A DNA stretch of 64,000 nucleotides, taken from positions 930,001 to 994,000 of the forward strand of contig NZ_CP058349.1 of NCBI RefSeq assembly GCF_013395055.1, in the 5' to 3' direction. This DNA is from Pseudomonas sp. ABC1. Lineage in GTDB: Bacteria > Pseudomonadota > Gammaproteobacteria > Pseudomonadales > Pseudomonadaceae. The position numbers and the translations under genes are program-made. Within the stretch, counting starts at the first letter, position 1, and every line of letters starts with the position of its first letter. A model generated the notes under the pieces. It was not told where the DNA came from. It worked only from the letters and a program-made list of their open reading frames with translations, and did not search any database. This document shows positions 25,799-35,700 of the stretch, piece by piece.

Positions 25799-26389
25799 TT
25801 AAGTTTCCACTTCCTCAGAAAATTTTTCCCGCAATTTATCAAGGGCGCGCTTGTAGCGCATTTTAGTCGCACTGAGCCCCATGTGCATGATGTCCGCAAT
25901 TTCCTGAAACTCCAGTTCTGCGACAAAACGCAACACAAGGATCTCGCGATCAATCTGGTTGACGTGTACCAGCCATCGATCAAGGCCGCCTTTGTCATCC
26001 AGCTTCGGCGTTTTCTCCTCGGAAGCCTCCTCCACCGGATCCATGCTCAAGGCATCCAGCAACCGGCGCTTACGTCGCTCCTTGCGGTACTGCGTTATGC
26101 ACTCATTATAAGTGATGCTATAGAGCCAAGTCTTGAACTTCGACTTACCTTCGAAGTTCTTCAGCCCATAAAGCACCTTGAGCATCACTTCCTGGCACAC
26201 ATCATCCGCATCCCGGTCATTACCCAGGTAGCGCGCACACACATTGAACAACGTGCGCTGATACCGCCGCATGAGCTCCTCGTAAGCCCGCGTGACATGG
26301 AACAACTCGCCATGGGCACGCAGCACAAGCTCTTCGTCCGTAAGCTCGCACGGGTTGTAACGCATTGAGGATGAGTGGGATTTAGTCAA
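25799..26389 (-). CDS. sigX: ECF sigma factor SigX
   Basis: 196 residues. Sigma region 2 is at about 30-105 (NVCARYLGNDRDADDVCQEVMLKV) and region 4 at about 135-190 (LEFQEIADIMHMGLSATKMRYKRA). No anti-sigma gene is adjacent, as is usual for SigX. In Pseudomonas it directs oprF, membrane and fatty-acid genes under envelope stress. The start is unclear: the TTG at 26389 gives the N-terminus that best matches the P. aeruginosa protein as I recall it, but neither it nor the ATG at 26365 has a good ribosome-binding site. Confidence 0.96.
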   Translation of the reverse strand: MTKSHSSSMRYNPCELTDEELVLRAHGELFHVTRAYEELMRRYQRTLFNVCARYLGNDRDADDVCQEVMLKVLYGLKNFEGKSKFKTWLYSITYNECITQYRKERRKRRLLDALSMDPVEEASEEKTPKLDDKGGLDRWLVHVNQIDREILVLRFVAELEFQEIADIMHMGLSATKMRYKRALDKLREKFSEEVET

Positions 26390-26468
26390 GGAGCATCAGG
26401 CCGACTGAGGGGCGCACAACCACCGACCACAAGGCCGCATTGGCGCCGATTTTACCAGATACGGCGTC

Positions 26469-27293
26469 TCAACGACTGCCAACACGCTGCTCCAGCAGTG
26501 TCTTGTTGGCAATCGACACGAGCTCGTCATCGTCTGTCAGCAACAGCGTCTTGACCGTGCCAATTTCCTCGATCTGCCCTTCCAGCTCACCCAACTGTAT
26601 ACGCTGCCCAACCTCGTACAACTCACGTACGTAAATACCCGCCAGAATCTGTCCGACCAGCTCTCGACTCCCAAGACCAAGCGCCAAGGCAACCGCCAGC
26701 CCCACTGAAATCAACACGATGGCCACGACGTAATTAAGTAGCTCGGTCTTGATCTCCAACTGCCCGATGGCAACCGAGATACTGATGATGATCACCAGCC
26801 CCTGGGCAATACGGCCAAGCCCACCGGCATAATCGAGACCAACACCTTCCGCCGCACCGCGCACGAGGCCGCTGAGCAACTGCGCCAGCAGCACGCCACC
26901 AAGCAGAATCAGTGCAGCGCCGAACACCTTGGGCACATAGAGGGCGAGCATGTCGAGCGTCGCAGAGACGCGCTCCAACCCCAAGGACTCCGCCGCCGAT
27001 ACGAGGAAGATCAGCAAGACGAACCAATACACGATCTTGCCGATCAACGTGGACAGCGGGACACGGATGCCCACACGCCCCAGCAACTTGTTCAGCCCCG
27101 TACCCGCGATCAGCCGGTCCAGGCCAAGCTTGGCCAGCAGCTTGGACAGCAGCGCATCGAGCAGTCGCGCCACGACGAAACCGATCAGCACCACGATCAA
27201 TGCGCCGAACAGCCGGGGAATGAATGCAGCCACGGACGCCCACAGGGAGCTCATGGCGGAAAGAAGACTATGTGTCCAGGGATCGAGTTCCAT
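26469..27293 (-). CDS. cmpX: CmpX, MscS-like small-conductance channel protein
   Basis: 274 residues. Four to five membrane segments are seen, with a glycine/alanine-rich pore-like region (ALALGLGSRELVGQILAGIYVREL) followed by an MscS-like beta domain (QLGELEGQIEEIGTVKTLLL). In Pseudomonas, CmpX affects SigX activity and cyclic-di-GMP levels. It sits between crfX and sigX in the conserved order, two bases after crfX. Confidence 0.94.
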   Translation of the reverse strand: MELDPWTHSLLSAMSSLWASVAAFIPRLFGALIVVLIGFVVARLLDALLSKLLAKLGLDRLIAGTGLNKLLGRVGIRVPLSTLIGKIVYWFVLLIFLVSAAESLGLERVSATLDMLALYVPKVFGAALILLGGVLLAQLLSGLVRGAAEGVGLDYAGGLGRIAQGLVIIISISVAIGQLEIKTELLNYVVAIVLISVGLAVALALGLGSRELVGQILAGIYVRELYEVGQRIQLGELEGQIEEIGTVKTLLLTDDDELVSIANKTLLEQRVGSR

Positions 27294-27295
27294 GG

Positions 27296-27538
27296 TCAAT
27301 CGGCCTTGTCGAACGAAGTGGACGGGGAATGGCGCCGTGATACCGGCATGACGTGACGGGAACCGCCACTCAGGGCAATCAGCGAAGCCTGCAACCAATG
27401 CCCCACGAGGCCGAAGATATCGCAGGCACCAACCTGACGATTCGCGGTTTTCAGCACCCGCCCGAGACGGGCATCGTCGTCGCGCATCGTGGGCTTGTTG
27501 AGCAGGTCACGCAAGGATTCTTCAAAGGGATCGCGCAT
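27296..27538 (-). CDS. crfX: CrfX, small conserved protein of the cmpX-sigX locus
   Basis: 80 residues, soluble, unknown function. The pattern MRDPFEESLRDLLN...LGRVLKTANRQVGACD agrees with what I recall of CrfX, and its place directly before cmpX settles it. ATG at 27538 has GAGGT upstream; a GTG two codons earlier is possible. Confidence 0.88.
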   Translation of the reverse strand: MRDPFEESLRDLLNKPTMRDDDARLGRVLKTANRQVGACDIFGLVGHWLQASLIALSGGSRHVMPVSRRHSPSTSFDKAD

Positions 27539-27651
27539 ACGCACCTCACCGTGTCATGCAGTTCAGACGCGAGTACCTGCATGCAGGTCACATCGACGCA
27601 ATCGTCTACGTCAAAGAGCCGTCAAATAACTATCAATGCGCCAGGAAAACG

Positions 27652-27681
27652 AAAAAAGGCAGGGGGCTCACGCCCCCTGCC
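27652..27681 (-). terminator. Terminator of the porin gene
   Basis: A 10-bp stem (27658-27667 with 27672-27681) and a four-base loop. On the minus strand it is followed by six T, 27 bases past the porin stop. Confidence 0.93.
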
Positions 27682-27707
27682 AATCGAGAAGAAACTCCTG
27701 GCAGCGC

Positions 27708-28931
27708 TTACCAGCTGACGACAGCACCCACCGCGAAGGTTTTGGTTTCCACGTCAGGGATACTGCCTGCACCGGTCAGAGTGCCGGCTACATAGGCATC
27801 CTTGGCATCGGTTTCATGCACGTTGTATTCGGCAACCAACTTGAGGTTGTCATTGATGGTACGGAAGTACGCGATACCGCTGGTTTCGTAGTCGGCTTTC
27901 GCACCCAGCCCGTTGCCATCGTCCTTGGTCTGGCCGTAGGACAGTGCGATACGGTTCTTGCCGAAGGTATAGGAACCCTGCAGCAGGTAGCCATCGCTGT
28001 CGGTATCACGCAGGATGCCCTGACCCGCGTTGTTGCTGAAGAAGGGGTTGATACCCTTGGCCTGGAAGCCCGAAGCGGTCAGCGACAGGCCGCCCATCTT
28101 GGCCTGCAGACCATAGCCGAGACCTTTACTGGTCAGGTCGTCCTCATAGGCAGCGTTGTTGACACGATTTTTCGAGTTCTGGTAAGTGCCGTTGACCCAG
28201 CTGTAGATCTTGGAGCCGCCCAGTTCGAACTGGTAGCTCACCTCGGATTCGAAACGCGGCTTGTCCTGGTAAGCCTGGTTGTCCACGATACTGGTGTCGA
28301 GCTGGTTGGAGTCGAAGGTATCCATGATACCCACGGCAACGCGCAGCCCTTCGGCCAGGTTGTTGTTGCGATAGGTGATCTGCGAGGTCGGGAAGGCATA
28401 GACATAGCCTGTACCGATATTGCCGAAGGAAACGCCATTACCGTCCACCAGTCCCAGGCTGTCGCTGACATTGCCGTAACCGGCCAGCAACTCGTCGAGG
28501 AAGATGTTGGAGCGACCGAACAGGCCGAAATCCTTACCGATCAACACCTCGCCCCACTCCGGACTGGCCACGGTGCCATAGAACTGACGAACATCGATAT
28601 CGGTGCCAGTGCCGTTGTCGTCACTGTCGTTGATGGTGACCCAGAAGGAGGCACGCCCACCCATCTGCAGGCCGTCGACCTGCTTGCCGAAGTTGAAGCC
28701 GATCCAGTTGGGCAGAAAGCCCATTTTCACGCGGGATTGATTCCGGTCGCGCACATTGTTGTCACTGTTGACATTGCTGTGCACGTAGAAGGCGTTCATA
28801 TAGCCATCGGTGGAAAAGGTCGTATCGTCCTTGTCGTACAGGACGATCTCGGCATTGGCCGCCTGGCTCAGGGCCATGGCAACGGCGCTGGCGAGGGTCA
28901 GGGGAATCAGGGCTTTCTTGTTCTTGTACAT
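27708..28931 (-). CDS. Outer-membrane general porin (gram-negative porin family, 16-strand type)
   Basis: 407 residues. A signal peptide (SQAANA, cleavage about residue 26) is followed by alternating beta strands to a C-terminal aromatic residue (AVGAVVSW), as needed for BAM recognition. It resembles the porin-4 family more than OprD. Pieces such as EWGEVLIGKDFGLFGRSN near 125 and ALSYGQTKDDGNG are typical of this group. The substrate is unknown. It is monocistronic with its own terminator; GGAGAG lies before the ATG at 28931. Confidence 0.88.
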   Translation of the reverse strand: MYKNKKALIPLTLASAVAMALSQAANAEIVLYDKDDTTFSTDGYMNAFYVHSNVNSDNNVRDRNQSRVKMGFLPNWIGFNFGKQVDGLQMGGRASFWVTINDSDDNGTGTDIDVRQFYGTVASPEWGEVLIGKDFGLFGRSNIFLDELLAGYGNVSDSLGLVDGNGVSFGNIGTGYVYAFPTSQITYRNNNLAEGLRVAVGIMDTFDSNQLDTSIVDNQAYQDKPRFESEVSYQFELGGSKIYSWVNGTYQNSKNRVNNAAYEDDLTSKGLGYGLQAKMGGLSLTASGFQAKGINPFFSNNAGQGILRDTDSDGYLLQGSYTFGKNRIALSYGQTKDDGNGLGAKADYETSGIAYFRTINDNLKLVAEYNVHETDAKDAYVAGTLTGAGSIPDVETKTFAVGAVVSW

Positions 28932-29139
28932 GGCGCTCTCCGCTGTATTGACGACGGCAGTCGTGTCGGAGTCGATTATCGAAAGCCCCACCCTCCCCTC
29001 ATACGATGCCATGGCGTCGAACCGCTACTTCTTTGGAGTCTTCCGACCGACCGCATACAAAGACTCTGGCCCGCCACCCCAAAGTAGTAGCGCTTTGGAA
29101 CTATGGATACAGCAGAGCCTTATTCCAGACGTTCCACGC

Positions 29140-31563
29140 CTACCGCTGACTGACGAGAATCCGCCAGCTGCCCAAGCGGAGCGCCTGCAAACTCGTGCGC
29201 AGCAGATCGATATCGACCGTGCGCAAGGCCTGCACCACCACCTCAGACCGGTCCAGAGCATGGCCCGCCAGGCAGGCCTGCCAGAGCAGATCGGCACGTT
29301 CGTATGCAGAGGCGTCCGGATCATCCAGCTGCCGCGCGATCAGTCGAGCCTGCTCTTGCACACTCGCTAACGGCAAAGCGGCAAGTGACTCGTCGAAAGC
29401 GTCGAGGAATACACGTATGTGTTCGAGAATGCCCTCGCCACCGGCAGTCGGTGACTGGACGCCAAAAACAATGCCGCACTGTTCGCCACACTGGCGAAAC
29501 CCTGCGAACACGGCGTAGCCGAGCTGCAACTCCGTGCGCAAACGCCGGAAAAACGCAGGTTCCACAAGGCGCGCCAGCAATCGCCACCCGGCTTCGACGC
29601 TCGGCTCCTGCGACGGCAGCGGACAGAACAGCAACAAAGCCACTTCATCGCCTCGCATATCGGCATCGAACCAACGCTCCCCAACCGGCATGACAGGCGG
29701 CGCGCCAACATCCGTGGCCGGTATGCCTGGTAGCTCGGCCAAAGCGCCCGCAAGGGACTGCGGCAGCCCAACGGCCAGCGCATCCCACTGGGCATTTACC
29801 CAGAGCGCAGGAAAATCCTGACGAAGTGTGCAAGCGTCCTTGCCCACGACCATAGGCAGGCGCTCCAGCAACCGCCTCAGCAGCATCCGATCATCCGTCG
29901 GCGAATAGCCTTCACCCCTGGTGACCGGATCATGCAACCCCGGAGCGAGCGCCGCCACGACGGTAACAATGGCATCCGCAATGCCCCGCAGCGTCAGCAC
30001 CCAGGTGTAGCCGAAGTCTTCCAGTCGCCAATGCACACCCGCTTCTTCAGCCTTCCATGCATGTGCTCGCAAGAACGCTTGCAATCGCTGCCGACTGATA
30101 TCGGACGGCGAGCCATCACTGAAGCGCCAGCGAATATGCAAGCTTCCCAGACGACTTTCTCCGCCAGCCATGACCATGCGCAAAGCCGGCGGAATAGAAA
30201 CCTCGTTCGCCAATGTTTCCGACCGCAACCACGGATTGCGCATGGGCACCTGCCAGTGCCACTCATCGACATGAACAGGCGTCTCCATGTGCTCCAGTAA
30301 CCGAAGACTGAAACCCGTGGATCGGACCCAGGGTGCATCCCTGGTGTCCGTCAACAGTTGCAATGGCCGCTGGCTCGACATGCTCGCCACAAGCTCATGC
30401 AGTGCCTTGGCCAACGCCGCATGTGAGTGATCGGCATCTGGCGCTTGCTCGACCCAGTGTCGCAACCGCTCCAACGGCGTCATGCTCGACAGGGCATTAC
30501 TACGAACCTGGCAGTAGTCCTGCCAGGCCTCGGTGGAAAGCGGCTGCCGGGCAGTGAACGCCAACCAGCTCGACAGTATCGCTTCGACTCGCGCGACGCA
30601 TGCCAACCCCGCCTCGGACAAGGCCACATCGAAGACCACGACGCCCTGCCCAGCATGCCAATAAGGCGCGCGCAGGCGCAGGCCATGGCACAACCCTTCA
30701 TGCAGCAGGCGATCATGCAGACCATGACGCGCCCGGGACACGATCCGCTGCGTGAGAAACGCCAAGGCCAGAGATGCATCCTGGGCAAGACCATCCAGGT
30801 AGAACGCCAACCCCAGAAAAGGCTGGGAGCGCTCGAGTTGCAGTCGTAGCGCACACCGCGCCTCCACCCTCAGTGCAGGCACCTGGACAGGCTCGACCCG
30901 GCCCTTGCGCAAACACACGGAGAACGACTGCGCATACCGTTCGCACACTGACTGGGAAAAAGGCCCCGCGAGCAGCAACTCCATCGCGCCTGCGTGGTAG
31001 AAATCGCGGTGATAGATTGTCAGCGCATGCTGGAAGGCGGCGTCATCCACAGGCAGCGTGTCACGATTACCGGCATGGAAAGCCGCAAAAGGATGCGCCT
31101 GTACCCGCGTCCCCAGTGCCGCATCGCACAACGTTTCGGCGTCCGTCGAGCGCGCCAGGAATTCGGCATGCACGACTTCACGCTCACGCCGCTGCGCTGA
31201 GATATCCAGCAGAGGAGCCGTGAGCATATCGGACAAGCGGTCCAGCCCCGCCTCCAGGCGCTCGACTGGCGCCTGGAAGAAGTAATCCGTATGACGTTCG
31301 CGGGTCGAGGCATTGAGCTGCCCGCCATGGCGCTGAATGTATGGCATCAGCCCATCTTCGGCGCAATAGCCGGCGCTGCCCTGGAACACCATGTGTTCCA
31401 GAAAATGCGCCAACCCAGGGTACTGTGCCGGCGCGTCGTGAGCCCCCGCATGCACACGCACCAGCGCGGCACACTGCCCCACCTCCGGCGTGTGCAGGAA
31501 GCGCACCCGCATCCCGCAATCCAGTATCACGCTCACGGGCAAACGACTGGCAGCGCATGGCAT
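29140..31563 (-). CDS. pqqF: PqqF, M16-family zinc protease for PQQ biosynthesis
   Basis: 807 residues. The inverted zinc motif HFLEH is at residues 53-57, with the third ligand expected in EREVVHAEF about 70-80 residues later. Four M16-type domains follow, and the second half lacks the motif, as is usual. In Pseudomonas, PqqF processes the PqqA precursor peptide. No other pqq gene is in the window. ATG at 31563 is chosen for GAGGCGAGG upstream; the frame extends 25 codons further without support. It follows hemH by about 50 bases on the same strand, though the pair has no shared role. Confidence 0.9.
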   Translation of the reverse strand: MPCAASRLPVSVILDCGMRVRFLHTPEVGQCAALVRVHAGAHDAPAQYPGLAHFLEHMVFQGSAGYCAEDGLMPYIQRHGGQLNASTRERHTDYFFQAPVERLEAGLDRLSDMLTAPLLDISAQRREREVVHAEFLARSTDAETLCDAALGTRVQAHPFAAFHAGNRDTLPVDDAAFQHALTIYHRDFYHAGAMELLLAGPFSQSVCERYAQSFSVCLRKGRVEPVQVPALRVEARCALRLQLERSQPFLGLAFYLDGLAQDASLALAFLTQRIVSRARHGLHDRLLHEGLCHGLRLRAPYWHAGQGVVVFDVALSEAGLACVARVEAILSSWLAFTARQPLSTEAWQDYCQVRSNALSSMTPLERLRHWVEQAPDADHSHAALAKALHELVASMSSQRPLQLLTDTRDAPWVRSTGFSLRLLEHMETPVHVDEWHWQVPMRNPWLRSETLANEVSIPPALRMVMAGGESRLGSLHIRWRFSDGSPSDISRQRLQAFLRAHAWKAEEAGVHWRLEDFGYTWVLTLRGIADAIVTVVAALAPGLHDPVTRGEGYSPTDDRMLLRRLLERLPMVVGKDACTLRQDFPALWVNAQWDALAVGLPQSLAGALAELPGIPATDVGAPPVMPVGERWFDADMRGDEVALLLFCPLPSQEPSVEAGWRLLARLVEPAFFRRLRTELQLGYAVFAGFRQCGEQCGIVFGVQSPTAGGEGILEHIRVFLDAFDESLAALPLASVQEQARLIARQLDDPDASAYERADLLWQACLAGHALDRSEVVVQALRTVDIDLLRTSLQALRLGSWRILVSQR

Positions 31564-31615
31564 AACGGCAACCTCGCCTCTACAGGTATGAACGACAGAG
31601 GCTACAGGACACCGA

Positions 31616-32638
31616 TCAAGCGTCCGACGCGGCCTCACTCATGTCCACCAGCGCCTTCACCCAGGCCGGATGATCGTTGAGGCATGGAACCAGAATCAGC
31701 TCCTCGCCACCTGCGGCCTGGAATTGCTCGCGGCCACGATCACCGATTTCCTCGAGCGTTTCGATACAGTCCGCGACGAACGCCGGGCACATGACCAGCA
31801 AGCGCTTGACCCCGCGAGCAGCCAAGGCATCCAGCGTTTCCTCGGTGTAGGGCTCGATCCACTTGGCACGTCCCAGGCGTGACTGGAAGGACACTGACCA
31901 CTTGTCCCGAGGCAAACCCGCCAGGCCGGCAAAGTCGGCAGCGCTCTTGAGACACTGGGCACGGTAACAGCCCGCGATGACATCATCCGAGGCCCCCAGG
32001 CAGCAATCCTCATTTCGAAGGTATTCCTTGGCCTTGGGGTCGTCCCGATGCAAGTGCCGCTCAGGCAGGCCATGGAAGCTCAGCAGCAGGTGATCGAAAG
32101 GCTGCTGCAGGTACGACTCGGCACTGGCCAGCAGGGCTTGCAGGTAGGCGGGGTGATCGTAGAACGGCGGCAGCGTCGAGATCTGCACGTCCAGGCCATG
32201 CCGGGCGATGACCCGCCGGACCTCCTGCACCACCGTAGTCACCGTGCTGTCGGCGAAGTGCGGGTAGAGCGGCGCCAGCGTCACTCGCCGGATGCCTTGC
32301 CCGACCACACGCAAGAGCGTGCTTTCGATGGACGGCTCGCCATAGCGCATAGCCAACTCGACCGGCCCATGGGCCCAGCGAGGCGCCACCGCCTGTTGCA
32401 ACGCACGACTCAGCACCAGCAACGGCGAGCCCTCGGGCCACCAGATCGATGCATAAGCATGCGCCGACTGAGCTGGACGGCGCAGCAGAATCAGCGACAC
32501 CAGCAGGCGCCGCACCGGCCAGGGTACATCGATGACATAGGGGTCCATCAGAAACTGGTTCAGATAACGGCGGACATCCGCTACCGAGGTGGACGCAGGC
32601 GAACCCAGATTGACCAACAACAACGCATGCTCGGACAT
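31616..32638 (-). CDS. hemH: Ferrochelatase
   Basis: 340 residues. It inserts ferrous iron into protoporphyrin IX, the last haem step. Family marks: ALLLVNLGSPAS at the N-terminus, the catalytic-His motif LLLSFHGLPERH near 188-200 and the Glu region VMCPAFVADCIETLEEI near 265-281. ATG at 32638 has GGGAG upstream. Confidence 0.97.
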   Translation of the reverse strand: MSEHALLLVNLGSPASTSVADVRRYLNQFLMDPYVIDVPWPVRRLLVSLILLRRPAQSAHAYASIWWPEGSPLLVLSRALQQAVAPRWAHGPVELAMRYGEPSIESTLLRVVGQGIRRVTLAPLYPHFADSTVTTVVQEVRRVIARHGLDVQISTLPPFYDHPAYLQALLASAESYLQQPFDHLLLSFHGLPERHLHRDDPKAKEYLRNEDCCLGASDDVIAGCYRAQCLKSAADFAGLAGLPRDKWSVSFQSRLGRAKWIEPYTEETLDALAARGVKRLLVMCPAFVADCIETLEEIGDRGREQFQAAGGEELILVPCLNDHPAWVKALVDMSEAASDA

Positions 32639-32660
32639 GCAAGACTCCCGATGACCAATG

Positions 32661-32679
32661 AAAAGGCCCGGACGGGCCT
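32661..32679 (-). terminator. Terminator at the end of the msh operon
   Basis: AGGCCCG (32664-32670) and CGGGCCT (32673-32679) pair around two bases. On the minus strand they are followed by TTTTC. It lies about 95 bases past the mshQ stop and just before hemH. Confidence 0.72.
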
Positions 32680-32774
32680 CGGCGTATTCTTGCACAGAGC
32701 CGCCCTGCACGTTGCCAGGGACATGAAATGCAACGAGACCGGGGCAGCGGATACCTGCGGCTATGCAGGAACCA

Positions 32775-35700
32775 CTAGCGATAGACCTCGCGGCGGAAGA
32801 TCAGGGGTTTGCGGCCCTCGTAGATACCAAAGGTCACGGAGCTGCGTACCTCTGCCGGGCTGGTACCGCTATAACTGCACACGCCACCCAAAGGGGCATC
32901 GCCAGCGGTACGCTGCTGGCAAAGCCATATAGCAGGCTGAGCAGTCGCTCCATTATTCGGGCCGGTCAATAGGTGCTTGAGTAGAACCTGCCCACGCGGA
33001 GTGGAAGGCTGTACGCTGATACCCAGCGATTGTTGATTCCATGTTCCAACAGCATCGGCCGTAACGCTGGTAATCGGAGGGTTTTCGTAAACCAATCGTT
33101 CCTTCAGATCGTTCGGAGCAGCCAGGCTTGTACAGCTATCAACCGCAGCAGCCCAACCGGCAGTTCCCCAATGCTCCAGAAGCAAAGGAACGGTACCCGT
33201 ACTGCCAGTCGGCACATTGATATTCTCACTGCGGACACGTCCAAGCCGGAAGGCGCTGGTACTGATCGCAGCTACGACAGGCACACCCGTCGTAGCCAAA
33301 CCGCGTGCTGCCACGCTCTGCGTGATATCGGTACGTTTGAAATAAACATTGTCCAGATCATGCCAGTCCCATACGGCCAACTTCAGGCTGAAAGGTGTAT
33401 CGAGCGCACTCGGACTGAGGGGCCGGGTATAGCTGTAGCTGCCGCTGGGAAGGAAAGATGCGCTGGCGGACGTTGCAGCAAAGGCTGGTAGCGGAATGAC
33501 ACGCCCGGCAATAGCGGACGCCTGACCTGATTTCGGGCTGGCTGATTCTTGATAAAGTTCGTAGCTCAAATTTCCACTAAACCGCCAGAAGTCGCCTATA
33601 TAGTTTTTCGTCTCATCCCCAACGCGATTCTTACCGATAACCTTAAGCGCCCCGCTCAGCGATGTGGTCTGGCCCTGGTAAGTAAAACCTGATGGGTTTT
33701 GGCAACCGACAGCCTGACTGAGCGTTGCACCAACTTCCAGCCAGGCGGGGATGATACGACCGACTGCCCCACTGGCACTGACGGCATGCCCCATCGACTC
33801 ACCCAGGTAGTTCGGCGGCGAGGCAATAACCCTGAAGATACCGACTTCACTCAGTGTCTGAGTCAGTGTCGTCACACCTTTTCCCTGAGCATATTCGGTC
33901 GCCCCCAAAGCACCGGATTTACCATTGCTTGGTGCGATAACTTCGCTTTCCAACGCAATCGACGCCTGCTGGTAGTTGGGCGTGACTGCATTTGAACAGA
34001 GGCTCACACTGCGGCGATCCGTTTCTTTTCCATCGGTACTCGACGTCCAGATCACGGCCTTCATTCGCTGCTCGAATCCATCGCCGGCCTTGGTCAAGAT
34101 CTTATCGGTCGCTTTATTAGTGACGCTCTTATCAGTATCCGTTTCGAGACAGAGTCCCCAAGGACGGGAAACAAAACTCGTCTCTCCCGCCAGAACTACT
34201 GCAGGATGATTGCCCTCGGCAGGCAAAGACAGCTCCGCAGTCACCTTTACTTTCCCGGCATCCGAATACGCCATTTCCAACTTTTCGGAGACACCATTTT
34301 TAAATGTCAGCGATCTGCTCCCGGGAATCGCGTTCTCACCAACCTTGAACGTCTGCCCCGCCACACATTTATTGGGGTCAACACAGGAGAAATCAAATGA
34401 AACACTCTTCTGACCTTCAACCCTCGCTTCGCAGGCTTTTGTGTCTGGATTTGTAGTAATTGAATGCAAGTAGGCATCGAAAGGCTTACCTGCAATCTGA
34501 GCGGGAATTTTGGTCAGCGCACTTTTATCACCCGAAATAAAAAGTACAGAGTCCTTGAAATTTATTGAGCAATTGGAGAAGTCACATACTAGAGGAGTAT
34601 CCGATGTAATCTTCGAGAGGCCACCATTCGGATTCCTTAAAAACGTCTTACCCTGACCACTTGCATCAATAGCCACGACAGAGTTGACAAAAGAACCATT
34701 ACCTACAGCAAGAGAGAAAGATGCCGGCCCCGGAAATACTTTCGTACAACTCGAATCAGCACAGGCCTGCACAGAAACTTCAGTAGCCATGCAGCTTATT
34801 GCGGAACCAGTGTGATACAGACGCAGATGATTTATTTTTATACTACCCGAGCCATCGCACAAACTAGCGGGTGTCGAAAGGGGTCGAGTACCACCGCTAA
34901 ACCTCTGACACTCTCCAACAATACGGCTAGATGAGTCACCAGTAATCAACGGACTCCACTGACCATAATCTGGCACATAGACAGTGCCATATATAGTACT
35001 CCCATTCAACTTAACATTGGCACTACCGTTAACCCTTATATTAACCGGATTCGAGTCAGACCCAATAGTACTATTGACAAAAGTAGCTGAACCAGCAACC
35101 CCAATGGAATTTCCCGAGGTCATTTTCACCCCTTCAAAGTAGCCGGGATTCAAATCAGTGAATGTGTAATCACCTCGAATCTCTGTATTGCCATCACCTT
35201 TGATGGTCATACCTGACTGCGCTGTCGCCCCACCATAGAGATTAGTGCCATTGGTCGATATACTGCAGCAATTAGTTTTGACAAGTTTCGCAACACTACC
35301 TCCGATCAATTCAATTGACCCACTTGTACTGGTCAACGCCCCCCTAAAAACAGTACCTTGCGCAGAAATTTTGGTTGCCGTAACAACCACATCATTCTCA
35401 ACCGCCCCACCAACCAAACTAACCCCACCACTACTAGAATTTATATTCGCATAAAACACCGTATCTTCAGCCGAAACTCCATTATTGGCACTGACGTTAC
35501 CATACACACTAGCACTCGCAGAGGAAAAACTCCCCGTCACACTTACAGAGCCTCTTACAATAGCCCCACCCTCAAGTCGAACATTATTACTCTGCCCGTA
35601 GATAGAACCATTTAGCTCCACACCTACAAGCCTTGTCGTATTACTTCCTTGCGCCTCCAAATCAATGGTATAACCAGCACCACCAATAACAACTTTACTT

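Noticed and set aside
27636..29087. Plus-strand open frame of 483 codons
   Set aside because: It is antisense to the porin, which has a signal peptide, beta-barrel pattern, ribosome-binding site and terminator. The plus frame has none of these.
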